Counted from the first letter of the stretch, positions 9,988 to 19,021 are shown. The stretch is 22,261 nucleotides of DNA from Zygnema cylindricum (GCA_037447655.1 JBBHKE010001603.1:1-22261), one strand, 5' to 3'. Program-made: numbers and translations. Notes: generated by a model not told the origin, from the sequence alone.

Positions 9988-10933
9988 AGGTGTGTCCCCA
10001 TGCAATCGATACTTTGAATTAGTGTTTTGGACTCTAGTGAAGATTCTCCGTACCGCTTTGAAGAGCGTCCCAATGTACGAAAATGAAATCGGGACTTTGA
10101 CATGTTACCGTTGTAGACTTAGGTACAACTTTGTGACGGTTCAAGACGACTACAAAACTTCCAACAATTGGTGACGCCAACAAAAACAACGACAGTTGTA
10201 GACGTCTATTTTTTTGTAATATTTGTACATGGCAGATGTTTAGGAGACGCCATCTCACTTGTGACAACGTCGACATCACAAATTCAAGAACATTCCGCCA
10301 TGGCTATCCGATTTCGTTTTTTTGACCTTTTCACTAAAATTGCCATAAAACTATACCTAAAGGTAGTCAAAAAAAAATTTCAAATTCATACGACTACGTT
10401 TTGCCTTATTCTAAAAAGTATGAGGTAAAACCGATAATGTGAAACAGAGAGGGGAGAGGTGACAATGGCGCAAACTTTCTACAAAGAACCCATGAATAAA
10501 GTGGAGGTCCGAGACCCCCTGAATATTTTTTTCCCTACATGCTTGACTATTACATACATGCGCGTGACGCGCAGAGAGAAAAATAGCGAGAACTCTCCCT
10601 CATCCTAAAGTTTTTCAACTCGTGTGGCGCGTGCGTGGGTCATTTTTCATTCGTTGTTTGGGGATAATTTTACTGAAACCCCCTTTTGTGAGGCAATTTC
10701 TGATGAACTTCTTTGATGGGTTGGATTCTCTTGCACAGGGTCGAAAAGAGGAAATCGCCAAAATTCGTTCACATGGTGACAAACATGGAATACATTGAAA
10801 GTATCAAATTGACGATCACTCTACTGTGGTAAATTTGATATTTTCGTACGGCTAAAGTTTTTCTCGTCCAGGACTGAATTTTGGGGGAAAACGACAAAGA
10901 AAAGTTGATACTTTAATACATGGGGACACACCC
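9988..10933. mobile_element. Element D, TTA-flanked, 946 bp
   Basis: The left end AGGTGTGTCCCCATG and right end CATGGGGACACACCC are inverted repeats differing only at the outermost base. Similarity resumes inside (ATACTTTGAA against the complement of TTGATACTTTAAT). TTA precedes and follows it (9985-9987 shared with element 2, and 10934-10936). The terminal pattern GGGTG-three bases-YYCCAT resembles family B, so it is probably a related Harbinger-type lineage. The 86-residue frame at 10168-10428 shows no transposase motif, so I regard the element as non-autonomous. A palindrome GCGCGTGACGCGC lies at about 10560-10572. Confidence 0.82.
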
Positions 10934-10992
10934 TTACACATACCCACATCTATACATACATTCACACACCCACATATATGCATACATTCTAT
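10934..10992. repeat. Middle remnant of split minisatellite
   Basis: TTACACATACCCACATCTAT and following sequence is about two units of the same array, trapped between element D and the family C element. Confidence 0.85.
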
Positions 10993-10993
10993 A

Positions 10994-11291
10994 GTTCAAA
11001 AGAAGGCGTTTTTATCGTAGGCCTTTGGTCGGCGCCTTTACCGTAAGTTGTGTTATGGGCTTTTCATGTGATCTTCTTAGATCGCTACTTTGATCAGCGA
11101 CCGTCCGATCGTTCGAATTTGACGGTATAAATAAAAAAATTTGGTCTGAATGTTTTAATTGGTCCAATTTTTGGTTGGAATGTTTTAATTGGTTGGAAAA
11201 GGTCCGAATACAATATGGGTCTTAAGGTCATATTGTATGTTTTACATACAATAGGCATATTGTATGCGACTACTTTCACCTAATTTTGAAG
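10994..11291. mobile_element. Family C element, copy 1
   Basis: The termini are GTTCAAAAGAAGGCG and the complement of CACCTAATTTTGAAG, flanked by TA (10992-10993 and 11292-11293). The sequence is the reverse orientation of the copy at 13074-13572, sharing GTAAGTTGTGTTATGGGCTT near the left and an ATTGTATG palindrome cluster near the right. It is 298 bp long and non-coding. TA targets and these termini match no family I can name with confidence. Confidence 0.78.
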
Positions 11292-11830
11292 TATGACACA
11301 TTCACGCATTCCAACATCTATCCATACAATTACACATACCTACATCTATATATACATTCACACATACCCAAATCTCTATATACATTCACACATACCCACA
11401 TCTATGCATACATTCAAACATACCTATAGCTATGCATACATTTACACACACCCACATCTATGCATACATTCACACATATCCACATCTATGCAAATATTTA
11501 CACACACCCACGTCTATGCATACATTCACACACACCCACATTTATGCATACATTCTCACACACCCAACTAAATGCATACATTCACACACACCATCATCTA
11601 TGTATACATTCACACACACCCACATCTATACATATATTCACACACACCCACATCTATGCATTATACATATATTCACACACACCCACATCTATGCATAAAT
11701 TCATATACATTCACATATATACATGCATTCACACCTACCCACATCTATGCATACATTGACAAAAACCCATATCTATGCATACATTCTCACATACCCACAT
11801 CTATGTATACAATAACACATACTCATCAAT
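11292..11830. repeat. Minisatellite, about 28-bp unit
   Basis: About 18-19 units of the consensus CATTCACACACACCCACATC TATGCATA (28 bp) run head to tail with moderate divergence. Open frames rich in H, T, I and Y on the plus strand come from the repeat itself; no gene should be called here. Fragments of the same array at 9255-9291 and 10934-10992 show it formerly extended left. Confidence 0.95.
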
Positions 11831-13071
11831 GGATGCCAAATGGGGGTGAAAATTTATCTCCCCACAAAAAAAATCCTTGTGGTTTTTGGTGGTTTTGCAT
11901 CCTCCCTGGCACATGGACTATGTCAATAGTAAGGTTGTCATCGCTCGTCCGTCATGAAACATATTTTACTTTTCTAGGTTTATAGGCTGTACATCTCCAC
12001 CTCCAATTTGGGTCTGATATCCTCCTTGATATTCAGAAATTGGCTGTATAAAGCGATTACGTTGCGAATGCTGAAAGAAAAAACATTTGATATTCAAATT
12101 TTATGCCTCAAATCTTGGTGGATCATGATAGATCTCTATTAATTATGTTAAATGAAAAATAACATAGTGGGGAATGGTAAAAAGATGTAAAAAATTATGT
12201 AAACATACGCCACTTTTTTGATGATGGAGGTTTACCTTAATGTGTTTAAACAAGGCTTCTAATTTTATTTGAAGTTAAAAGAAATGGCGAATTGGTACGA
12301 GGTATTTCTGCTTCCTTTTAGCGTATAGTTTTTCTCAATTTTGAAGTCTTAGCCATAAAAGATTAATTTTAGTAATCGCACCAAAGGTTTTTAATGACTC
12401 CCATTCTTGGTATTGCGAACGATTTTGCCCTTAACACTTTAAATTCATCGTGAAAAGACAAGGCAAGAAACTTTGCACCACGACGTGCTTTTACTTACGA
12501 TGGGAGTTAAAATGTTTTGCATAAGTGTGCCCGATGAAATTGCAGTTCTATGCCACAATTGTTAATATCGTTACATGGTAAGAGCAAGTCGCGATTGCGG
12601 TGTTTTTCTTTGTTTTTATGGCATAGTTTTACTTTCAAACCAATTTCACTAAGAAGGAGCCCATAAAACCTGCGAAAGAACTTTAGCCGGTTGTGCGATA
12701 AACATGTTAGTTAAAAGAGTCAAAGGTAATCAATATTGCTCGTCGTTGACTTATATAGGGTTTGGCACTATTTATGTACCAAATGTGCTTATTGACTATA
12801 TCGCTTGCACCCAACAGAAATAGCTCTTTGAAAAGTGTTTATTCATTTTTTATTTTGAGGCTCTCAACCGTTTCTTCAACAAAAACGAACGTCACATATA
12901 AAGGCTCTAAAAATTGGAAATTGTGTGACACATCGCATTGGCACATTGCCACGCGATATGTATGCAACCGGAATTCACAAAACATCAAACATCTACAATG
13001 TCACAAATAGCTAGACGTCTACAACCGTCACAAGTTTTGTTAACGTCTACAGTCGTCATCTATCTGGACCA
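11831..13071. other. Unassigned unique-looking DNA
   Basis: This is the longest stretch with no repeat that I can assign. It is AT-rich, and only short frames are present; the 82-residue plus frame at 12762-13010 lacks recognisable motifs. A small inverted repeat (CCACAAAAAA ... TTGTGG) lies near 11861-11883. Around 13012-13058 the words GTCTACAACCGTCACAAG resemble, in reverse, sequence near 10110-10160 inside element D, so part of this stretch may be decayed transposon. Confidence 0.35.
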
Positions 13072-13073
13072 TA

Positions 13074-13572
13074 GTTCAAAAGTAGGTGAAAGTAGGCCCA
13101 TACAATATGCATATTGTATGCAAAACATACAATATGCCCTTAAGACCATATTGTATTGCTCGAAAAATGAAAAAAAATAGTTATAGGGTTGAGTTGCACA
13201 TCGATCGATAGAGAATTAAACGCCATGTCTAAATTTTGAAAAAAAATCTGACAAAAAAAATAATTTCTGTGAGTTTTGAGGTAAAACTTTTTTAAACGCC
13301 GATTAAACGACGGACGGCCTATGATCGTGAAGCATCAAGATCATATGAAAAGCCCATAACACAACTTACAAAAGACTATCCGTCATATTACCGTCAGCAC
13401 CGGTGGCCCCGCAGCCAATCAAAAAATTCGTCCGGTTCGCTGGCCAACTATGATCACGCCGATTAAGACGTTCATACTGTTCAAATACACACCCATACAA
13501 GATTTACTTCACGCGAAGTTAGGTGCCGCGTTTGTGCACTCAAAGGCCTACCATAAAACGCCTACTTTGAAC
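13074..13572. mobile_element. Family C element, copy 2
   Basis: It starts GTTCAAAAGTAGGTGAAAGT after TA and ends CGCCTACTTTGAAC, where the right-hand TA has drifted to CA. It shares, in inverted order, the AACACAACTTAC and GATCATATGAAAAGCCC blocks with copy 1. Near the left end is a perfect 22-bp palindrome (13099-13120, halves CATACAATATG and CATATTGTATG), followed by another CATACAATATG at 13126. At 499 bp it is 200 bp longer than copy 1. The longest overlapping frame crosses out of this element into the next MITE, so it is not a gene. Confidence 0.75.
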
Positions 13573-13800
13573 CACGACCGACATGTCATTTTCCGTCCCA
13601 AGTTTCAAAACGCCAAAGAACGCCAACTATATCCGCCACCGGATTCAACTGACAAAGAATGTGACTCAAAGATCCATTTTAACTCAAGAAATATCACAGA
13701 AAATTCAACGTTTCAAACTCCGGAAACTATGTACAATCAGTCCTACACCAACATTTTCGAAAACGACAAAAAAACAGTTTCACTTCCCGTTTATAGAGTA
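13573..13800. other. Unassigned spacer
   Basis: About 230 bp between family C copy 2 and the MITE. A frame is open through it, but it continues through the MITE and shows no motif. Confidence 0.35.
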
Positions 13801-14009
13801 CACCATGTATCGCTATTAGTGTTAATAACTTTTTCGTCTCTTGAAACATTTTTCTCCGTACACACTTTCCGTATTGTGGATTTGACGGTTGCGATTGAAA
13901 GGTTGGATTCTCAACTTCCGATTGGCGGTCTCAAATCGGACAGATGTGTACAGAGAAAAGATGTTTTATGTGGCGAAAAAATTATTAACATTAATATCGA
14001 TTCACCGTG
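13801..14009. mobile_element. MITE family A, copy 3
   Basis: This 209-bp element is flanked by TA on both sides (13799-13800 and 14010-14011). Its arms (CACCATGTATCGCTATTAG and the complement of CGATTCACCGTG) stay complementary for about 70 bp. The central GGTTGCGATTGAAAGG and TTCCGATTGGCGGTCTCAAA blocks are shared with copy 1 at 933-1151. Confidence 0.87.
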
Positions 14010-14211
14010 TACTGTATTTTTTTTGGGACGGCATCGTCTCAATTGAAAAAATAGAAACCGCACAAATCGTACGTCAAAAAGAAAGAATCAAAGAAACAAA
14101 GAGAGAACATTTCGAAATCAGTATATAAATAAAAGAACGTTGTTCGCCTTTTTGGAAACCTTTATATAGGCGCTGTGTCTGTCTCGATTTTTTCTGTTCT
14201 TTCGCAGTACA
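14010..14211. other. Spacer with TATA-like words
   Basis: TATATAAATA occurs at about 14121-14131 on plus, and TTTATATAGG (TATA-like on minus) at about 14160-14170. Neither is followed by a convincing transcript start or coding sequence, so I give them little weight. Confidence 0.2.
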
Positions 14212-14383
14212 GACGGCCGTAACGCTAGCGTTGATGTGTGTCGCGATATTGACCGCCATACGGCTGGCACAATGTAGCGTTGCCGTCCGTCGCGGTACAG
14301 ACCGCCGTACGGCTGGCACATTGTAGTGTTGCCGTGCGTCAGGGTATGAACCGCCGTACCGCTGGCACAATCTAAAGTTGTCC
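14212..14383. repeat. 49-bp GC-rich tandem repeat, about 3.5 copies
   Basis: Units starting GACCGCCATACGGCTGGCAC begin at 14251, 14300 and about 14348, with a degenerate partial unit before them. The array is clearly richer in G and C than its surroundings and contains CGGCCGTA/CCGTACGG self-complementary words. Confidence 0.92.
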
Positions 14384-14635
14384 ATAGTCCCCAGTATAGA
14401 GTGTCGGTTGTACTAGCCCTTAAAAAAGCGTCGTGAAAAACATAGAGATATCAAACGTAAAATTTTTTTACTTTTTTACGAAAACGCGTTAATTTTTTAA
14501 GATTTTGAAATTTTCGTTAAAATTGTATACTTTTCGTGTACGGAAATAAGTACGGAAAAAACGTACGAAAAATTAGAAAAAGGTTGAATTAAGAAATCAA
14601 TACACATTGGCATGTTTTAGGGTAGCCGTGAAAGT

Positions 14636-14674
14636 CTGTGTTCACATATTCGACGCCTGAATATGTGAGAACAG
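14636..14674. repeat. Hairpin with 7-base loop
   Basis: CTGTGTTCACATATTC (14636-14651) pairs with GAATATGTGAGAACAG (14659-14674) with two mismatches around the loop GACGCCT. The surroundings carry no gene, so it is unlikely to be a transcription terminator. Confidence 0.7.
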
Positions 14675-14713
14675 GTTAACGCTATTTTCCTTTGTCTTTA
14701 TGATTTGGAATCT

Positions 14714-14852
14714 AATCTGCGTACGATTTTCCGTGCGACGCACTCAATTTCCACTGTTGACGTCCTCATCTAACACTTATTTTGTACTTCTGTACTAAAT
14801 AATAACAAGCTTTGGTACGGACTGACATTTTGTACGCTATAATATTTAAAAG
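14714..14852. repeat. Direct repeat, left copy
   Basis: About 140 bp shares blocks in order with 15490-15637: GTACGATT-TCCGTG-GACG, CACTCAATTT, CATCTAACACTTATTTTGTAC and CTGACA-TTTGTAC-like sequence. The two copies bracket the LTR-like sequence and family C copy 3. Confidence 0.75.
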
Positions 14853-14898
14853 CATTCAAATTAGTAGCGCAGCAGCGCAGCATAGCAACGCCGCAGAA

Positions 14899-15196
14899 TG
14901 TAGTTGGAACTGTATAGTTCTAGAAGGAAGTTTTGGATAGATCTCGGTTGGCCGCGAAGGCCCACGTGTACAGCTGTATAGTACTAGGTTGACTAGCAGT
15001 TAGCTAGTTTAAATAGGCAAGTAGACCGAGTGAATGAGACACCTGGAGTAGACCTACACAGCTAGCGCAACCTTGTACTCTCTCTCAAGTAATAAAGCTC
15101 AACCTTGTCTGTGAGTTCTGTGTATTCCTGCTGTTGCTACGGGAAGATCCTTAGTGTGTTCCGCTGTGCACTGTAACGTGTTGTGGTGTATCGTGC
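14899..15196 (+). mobile_element. Probable solo LTR
   Basis: The sequence starting TGTAGTTGGAACTGTATAGT has the layout of a plant copia-type LTR: TTCTAGAAGGAAG near the start, a TATA-like TTTAAATAGGC at about 15008-15018, AATAAA at 15091-15096, then a TGTG/TTCCTGCTGTTGC-rich tail. I cannot fix the right edge exactly (about 15190-15200), and no 5-bp target duplication is visible. No internal retrotransposon domain adjoins it, so it is either a solo LTR or a truncated end. Right of it lies a broken family C copy. Confidence 0.5.
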
Positions 15197-15468
15197 CTCT
15201 TTTACACACAACTTACGATAGGACTTACGTCGGTTTTTTTATTTTATTTCGAGTTTTTTTTCCCGCGTAATGTCATCCTACGCCGTGTCAGTTCACTAAA
15301 ATATTTCGTCGGGTGGCGTGCGCCGTACTATGATGATACGTCAGATTCGTACGTTCGTATTAGAGTGTGCACAACGCACACACATACAGTATGCCTACTC
15401 TACGCGAGTTTTGTGCCAAGTTTTGTGCGCCTACCAAAGGCTTACCATAAAAACGCCTACTTTTGAAC
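15197..15468. mobile_element. Family C element, truncated copy 3
   Basis: It starts at CACACAACTTACGATAG (matching AACACAACTTAC inside copy 2) and ends with the clean terminus GGCTTACCATAAAAACGCCT ACTTTTGAAC followed by TA. The other end is missing, apparently lost at the LTR-like sequence. Confidence 0.65.
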
Positions 15469-15489
15469 TATGATTTAAATAGTACCAAT

Positions 15490-15637
15490 ATCTGAGTACG
15501 ATTCTCCGTGTGACGCACTCAATTTTCGCTGTCAACTCCATTACTTGACAGTCTAACACTTATTTTGTACATCTTTGTGAAATAATGGGCAGTTTAAGTA
15601 CCAACTGACACATTTCGTACATTACACTATCTAAAAA
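15490..15637. repeat. Direct repeat, right copy
   Basis: Partner of 14714-14852. It is followed at 15645-15690 by a fragment (GATGCAAGGCCAACGGAAGC, then CGCAAGAAAATCTTTTATGG) that matches the interior of family B element 2 near 9627-9665. Confidence 0.75.
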
Positions 15638-15690
15638 TCTGCGATGCAAGGCCAACGGAAGCCGCAAGAAAATCTTTTATGGAAGATATA

Positions 15691-16049
15691 ATAATAAATC
15701 CGGTACTTTTATTCATGAGCTCCTACCCCAAGTTGTAGTAGTACTTTGGGTTAAATGTTGTTTATTTTATATTTTATTATGAAGTTATAGACGGTCAACT
15801 CATTTTGTTTTTTTTTTGCATTTGTTCCGTGCGCATATATCATTATTTTTTCGACATTTCATGCGTGCGTTTAAAACGCTTGGTACATCTATGGTTAAAA
15901 GTAAGCGCGGTCCACCAAAAGTGGCGCATACCGTGCAGATTGGGACAAACTCAAACCATAGATGTCATGTGCGCATATTACGCACGAAACAAACGCGCAA
16001 ATACAACGCACGATATGCATTTAACGATGAAAAAAATGTTATAAAATGC
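15691..16049. other. Unassigned DNA with weak open frame
   Basis: A 110-residue plus frame (15816-16148) has mixed composition and a basic stretch (MVKSKRGPPKVAHTVQ). I recognise no domain, and its last third runs into the GTAC satellite. I do not call it a gene. Confidence 0.25.
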
Positions 16050-16580
16050 GTACCTGACTATGTAGCTGTACATTTCCGTACATTTTCTGACAATGTCCAT
16101 ACATTTTCGCACCTTTTAGGATTATTTAAGGGTTTTTTAGGGCTTTAGAGTACATTTTCTTACATTCCGTATGCTTGAGTATTACTGCCCCACACTTTTC
16201 ATACATGTACGTACATCGTTCGTAGTTTCCATATCTTTAGGTCATAAATTATACGGTTTGTAGGGTATATTTCCGTACATTCCTGTATATTTCAGTACAA
16301 CTGTGCTACATATTTGTGTACAGTTACGTACAGTGGTGTACTTTTTTGTACATATTAGGTTAATTAAAGGGGGAGTTTTAGGGTTTCTACGGTACATTGT
16401 CGTACATTTCTTTATATTTGAGTACTGTTGCCAAAGATTTGCCGTACCATTAGGTTTTGTAGGGTACACATTAAGGATATTGCCGTACATTTATGTTAAT
16501 TTTCCGTACATTTTAAGATTTTTTGAGGATTTTCTATGATTACGCTTTCCCTACGTTTTTGTACATGTTCGTACAGCTAA
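16050..16580. repeat. GTAC-rich degenerate satellite
   Basis: I count about 20 GTAC tetramers in 530 bp, mostly in CCGTACATTT, AGTACA and TGTACA contexts. Larger blocks of the form GGGTTT-TA-GGTACATT-TCGTACATTTC...TTGAGTACTG recur near 16139, 16254, 16380 and 16451, suggesting a decayed tandem array with a unit of roughly 70-130 bp. It has no coding potential that I trust. Confidence 0.6.
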
Positions 16581-16870
16581 ATCTAAACGATTTTTACGAA
16601 AAGTGTAAAAGTTGCGAATACTACGTAAAAATCGGAAAAAAATCCAAATCCTTACGAATTGGACAAATAGGGCTCAAACCATTACACCGGCTAAAAAGTA
16701 AAAACTTTATACAAACATAAACACACACAACATGAACCTTCCCTCCATGGAACGGGCAATTTTTGTCTTGTAACAAAAAATACTAAAAATATGGTGTGCA
16801 CGCAAAACGCCGCTGCCTGGACTCTTCACGCTCATCACCTTTGGTTTTTTTTTTTGCATTTATTCTCTGA
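16581..16870. other. AT-rich spacer
   Basis: No gene or repeat is recognised, apart from A and T runs near 16635 and 16845. Confidence 0.4.
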
Positions 16871-16875
16871 CACAA

Positions 16876-16887
16876 TGCCACGTGGCA
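16876..16887. promoter_or_regulatory. Palindromic G-box TGCCACGTGGCA
   Basis: A 12-bp perfect palindrome with a CACGTG core, the class of site bound by plant bZIP/bHLH factors. It sits beside a purine-rich tract, as the G-box cluster at 4.8-4.9 kb does in the opposite orientation. Confidence 0.4.
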
Positions 16888-16974
16888 GCTCAGGAAAACG
16901 AAAAGCGGCCAAATGAAAAGCGGCCACGCAGCGCAGGACTCGAGGAGGATATTACATTAGTCGTGGGGAGACCT

Positions 16975-17440
16975 TGAATTCGCATGCCCAAGGATAAGGG
17001 AATGGATGAAAGGAGAGAAGAGAAGCATCTAGGTGAAGAGTGAGAATTAATACCGCACCCAAAGATGAGGCTGGGAGAGAGAGGGAGCAAAGGAGAGGGA
17101 GAGGGAATGGAGAGGTAGAGGGGATGGAGAGGGAGAGGGGAGGGAGGGGAGGGAGGAGAGGGAGGGATGAGAGGACACCGGCAACTCGGGGAGGAGTGTG
17201 AGGAATGCTGGAAGGAAGGAAAAGGAAGAGAGGAAAGAGGAATGGAGAGGAGTGGATGAGAAGAGGGATGGAAAGGAAGAGGGAAAGCAGAAGAGGGGAG
17301 AGAGAGATAGGAAGAAACGAGAGGTATGACGTGGCAGGATGGGGGTAGAGAGTAGAAGCGAGAGAGAGAGAGACATGAAAGCAATAACAACGGGAGAATG
17401 GTTGAGTTTAAGGGAAAGGAGGGAGAGGAAAAGGGTGAAC
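16975..17440. repeat. Polypurine tract (GA-rich)
   Basis: The plus strand is almost all G and A (GAGAGGGAGAGGGAATGGAG-type words) with occasional T. It is the strand-reversed counterpart of 3899-4745. S/L/P-rich frames on the minus strand are products of this composition and are not genes. Confidence 0.88.
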
Positions 17441-17489
17441 ATCCTCAGCTCAAATTTATGTAAGAAACAATAATGTTGAGCCGGGAGTA

Positions 17490-17681
17490 CACCTTGTCTC
17501 GCTGTCAGTGTTAATGTTTTTTTGCCACGTGCACACCTATCGAATAGTTAATCCAACAGTTGCGATTGAAAGGGCGGATACTCACCTTCCGATTGTCAGT
17601 ATCCAATAAAAAAAAGGGCATATGTGCACGAAGAATGGATGTTTTTAGAGGAAAAAAAAATAACTTAAGAAAGACACAGTG
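17490..17681. mobile_element. MITE family A, diverged copy 4
   Basis: It begins CACCTTGTCTCGCTGTCAGT after TA (17488-17489) and ends CACAGTG before TA (17682-17683). The interior GTTGCGATTGAAAGG and CTTCCGATTG blocks match copies 1 and 3. At 192 bp and more diverged, it is an older insertion. Confidence 0.75.
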
Positions 17682-17690
17682 TAACAGTTC

Positions 17691-17732
17691 ATCATTTTGG
17701 GTACTATGGGTATCATTTTGGGTACTATGGGT
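17691..17732. repeat. Perfect 21-bp tandem duplication
   Basis: ATCATTTTGGGTACTATGGG plus T occurs twice head to tail with no mismatch, directly beside the right end of the MITE. Confidence 0.93.
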
Positions 17733-17948
17733 AGCTGTTGTCCACCTGTATCGGTGTTATCAAGATCGCTAAATGTTCAAATTATAAATAAGGGGCACAC
17801 TAGTAAATTTAATAGCAATGTTTGATGTAGCGCTTGACTTTTACTTAACTATGTTACTAAAATCTAAACCGTCAACATTTGAAAAAGCATCATGATAAGA
17901 TTATGTTGACATTAGCATGGACATTGTATTGACATTAGCACTCACATT

Positions 17949-18043
17949 AAAATTGAGATAAATTGGAAATCACTTTGAAACTCTGATAAAATGGATATCA
18001 AATTGAAATTGAGATAAAATGGAAATCATACTGAAATTGAGAT
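17949..18043. repeat. Degenerate 28-bp tandem repeat
   Basis: About 3.3 units of AAATTGAGATAAAATGGAAATCATACTG-type sequence (28-29 bp) begin at about 17949, 17978, 18006 and 18034. The flanks (17733-17948, 18044-18299) are AT-rich with repeated GACATTAGCA and GGCATTGGCATT words, and I see no gene. Confidence 0.75.
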
Positions 18044-18299
18044 TACGTTGTCATCGATATTGACTGTGACATTGGAAAAAACATCAATCACCACAACGAC
18101 AGTAGCATTGGCATTTAACATAAAATATCGCACCTCCAAAAGGAAAAAAAATTACATCTACATCAACAAGGAAATTGCCATCAAATTTTACGCATTTGCA
18201 AACTAATTTTCAACTCGGACAAAATAAATTCAAAATTAGAATTAGCCTAGGCATTGGCATTAAATATTTACACCAGTAAAATAAATTTAAACATTTGCA

Positions 18300-19021
18300 A
18301 ACATGTCAAAATCATATCATTACCTTGTCATATCATGCTTTTGTCTGATAAAGCGTTAAGAAAAACGCTTAATTTATCCACATTCAAGATAACCCGACCA
18401 TTGCTGATTAATTGCTCGAGTACAATATTGAAGCGCTTCACGGCATCATCCATCAATTCATTTGGTTTGATTTTAAAATTCATAGTCTGTATAAACATAT
18501 TGACCTTTGTTCTCAATGCCCTTCTCCTATTGGTCCCCAAGTGCTTGCCAACTCTCAAGGGCCGTGCCGTGAGCGAGAAAATGGTCAAGAACAAAAGAAG
18601 TACAATTTTCCATCAAACCGGTTGTTGCCGCATTATCCTCCAACCTCCATTGAGCACTTGCATTGCTCTCAATCTGCATTTTCTCCTCTCCATTGACAAT
18701 CTTCCATAGCCTCTTAATAAAAAAATGGCCTTAGATAAACTTCTTATACACGACATAATTAGTGCCATTAAAGGCCACGTATTTCCCCGACATATTATAA
18801 TTTTCTTGGTTTTCCAAATCTTTGTCAAAATCAGAACATTCTTCTAACTTTGCCTTTCCCTTCCTAATCCTCTCTTTTCTCTCACTCTCATTAACTCCTC
18901 CACTGATAGGATCGGCAGCTAGAAAGGGATTCTCTTCTCTTCTCTCACTTGGTTCGGATTTAAAACGGGAATCTACATATCGCATTAATTTGTCAAACAT
19001 TTTTTCAAATTTCTCGTCCAT
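18300..19021 (-). pseudogene. gag: Ty1/copia retrotransposon gag, broken
   Basis: Gag packages retrotransposon RNA into virus-like particles. The start at 19021 opens MDEKFEKMFDKLMRYV; about 75 residues later comes SGKYVAFNGTNYVVYKKFI, matching the F-G-T/S-N-Y-x-x-W/Y-K signature at the head of plant copia gag (UBN2-type). A stop at 18731-18733 interrupts it, but the same frame continues with GHFFIKRLWKIVNGEEKM and ends AHGTALESWQALGDQ, the usual W-x-A-L element. Near 18530-18545 a frameshift moves it to another frame reading NMFIQTMNFKIKPNELMDD and QLISNGRVILNVDKL, typical of the later gag helices. After LNALSDKSMI similarity fades. No CCHC knuckle, protease, integrase or reverse transcriptase follows. 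It is therefore a dead, 3'-truncated copy with at least one nonsense and one frameshift lesion. It lies directly downstream of a PBS and LTR in the same orientation. Confidence 0.82.

Noticed and set aside
11293-11985. H/T/Y-rich plus-strand frames
   Set aside because: Translations of the 28-bp minisatellite; the unit is 28 bp, so the frame shifts from unit to unit and no protein repeat is maintained.
12762-13010. An 82-residue plus-strand frame
   Set aside because: No recognisable motif, no flanking exon-like frames and no start context that stands out.
13450-14046. A 198-residue plus-strand frame
   Set aside because: It begins inside a family C transposon, crosses a spacer and ends beyond a MITE, so it has no common origin as a protein.
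14121-14131. TATATAAATA as a promoter
   Set aside because: A perfect TATA-like word is expected by chance in DNA this AT-rich, and no transcript or coding sequence follows.
15816-16148. A 110-residue frame with a basic segment
   Set aside because: Mixed composition makes it the least bad of the unassigned frames, but no domain is recognisable and its end is satellite sequence.
16890-17390. S/L/P-rich minus-strand frames
   Set aside because: Products of the polypurine tract, with no motif.
18254-18709. A 151-residue plus-strand frame
   Set aside because: It is antisense to the broken copia gag, which explains the open frame.
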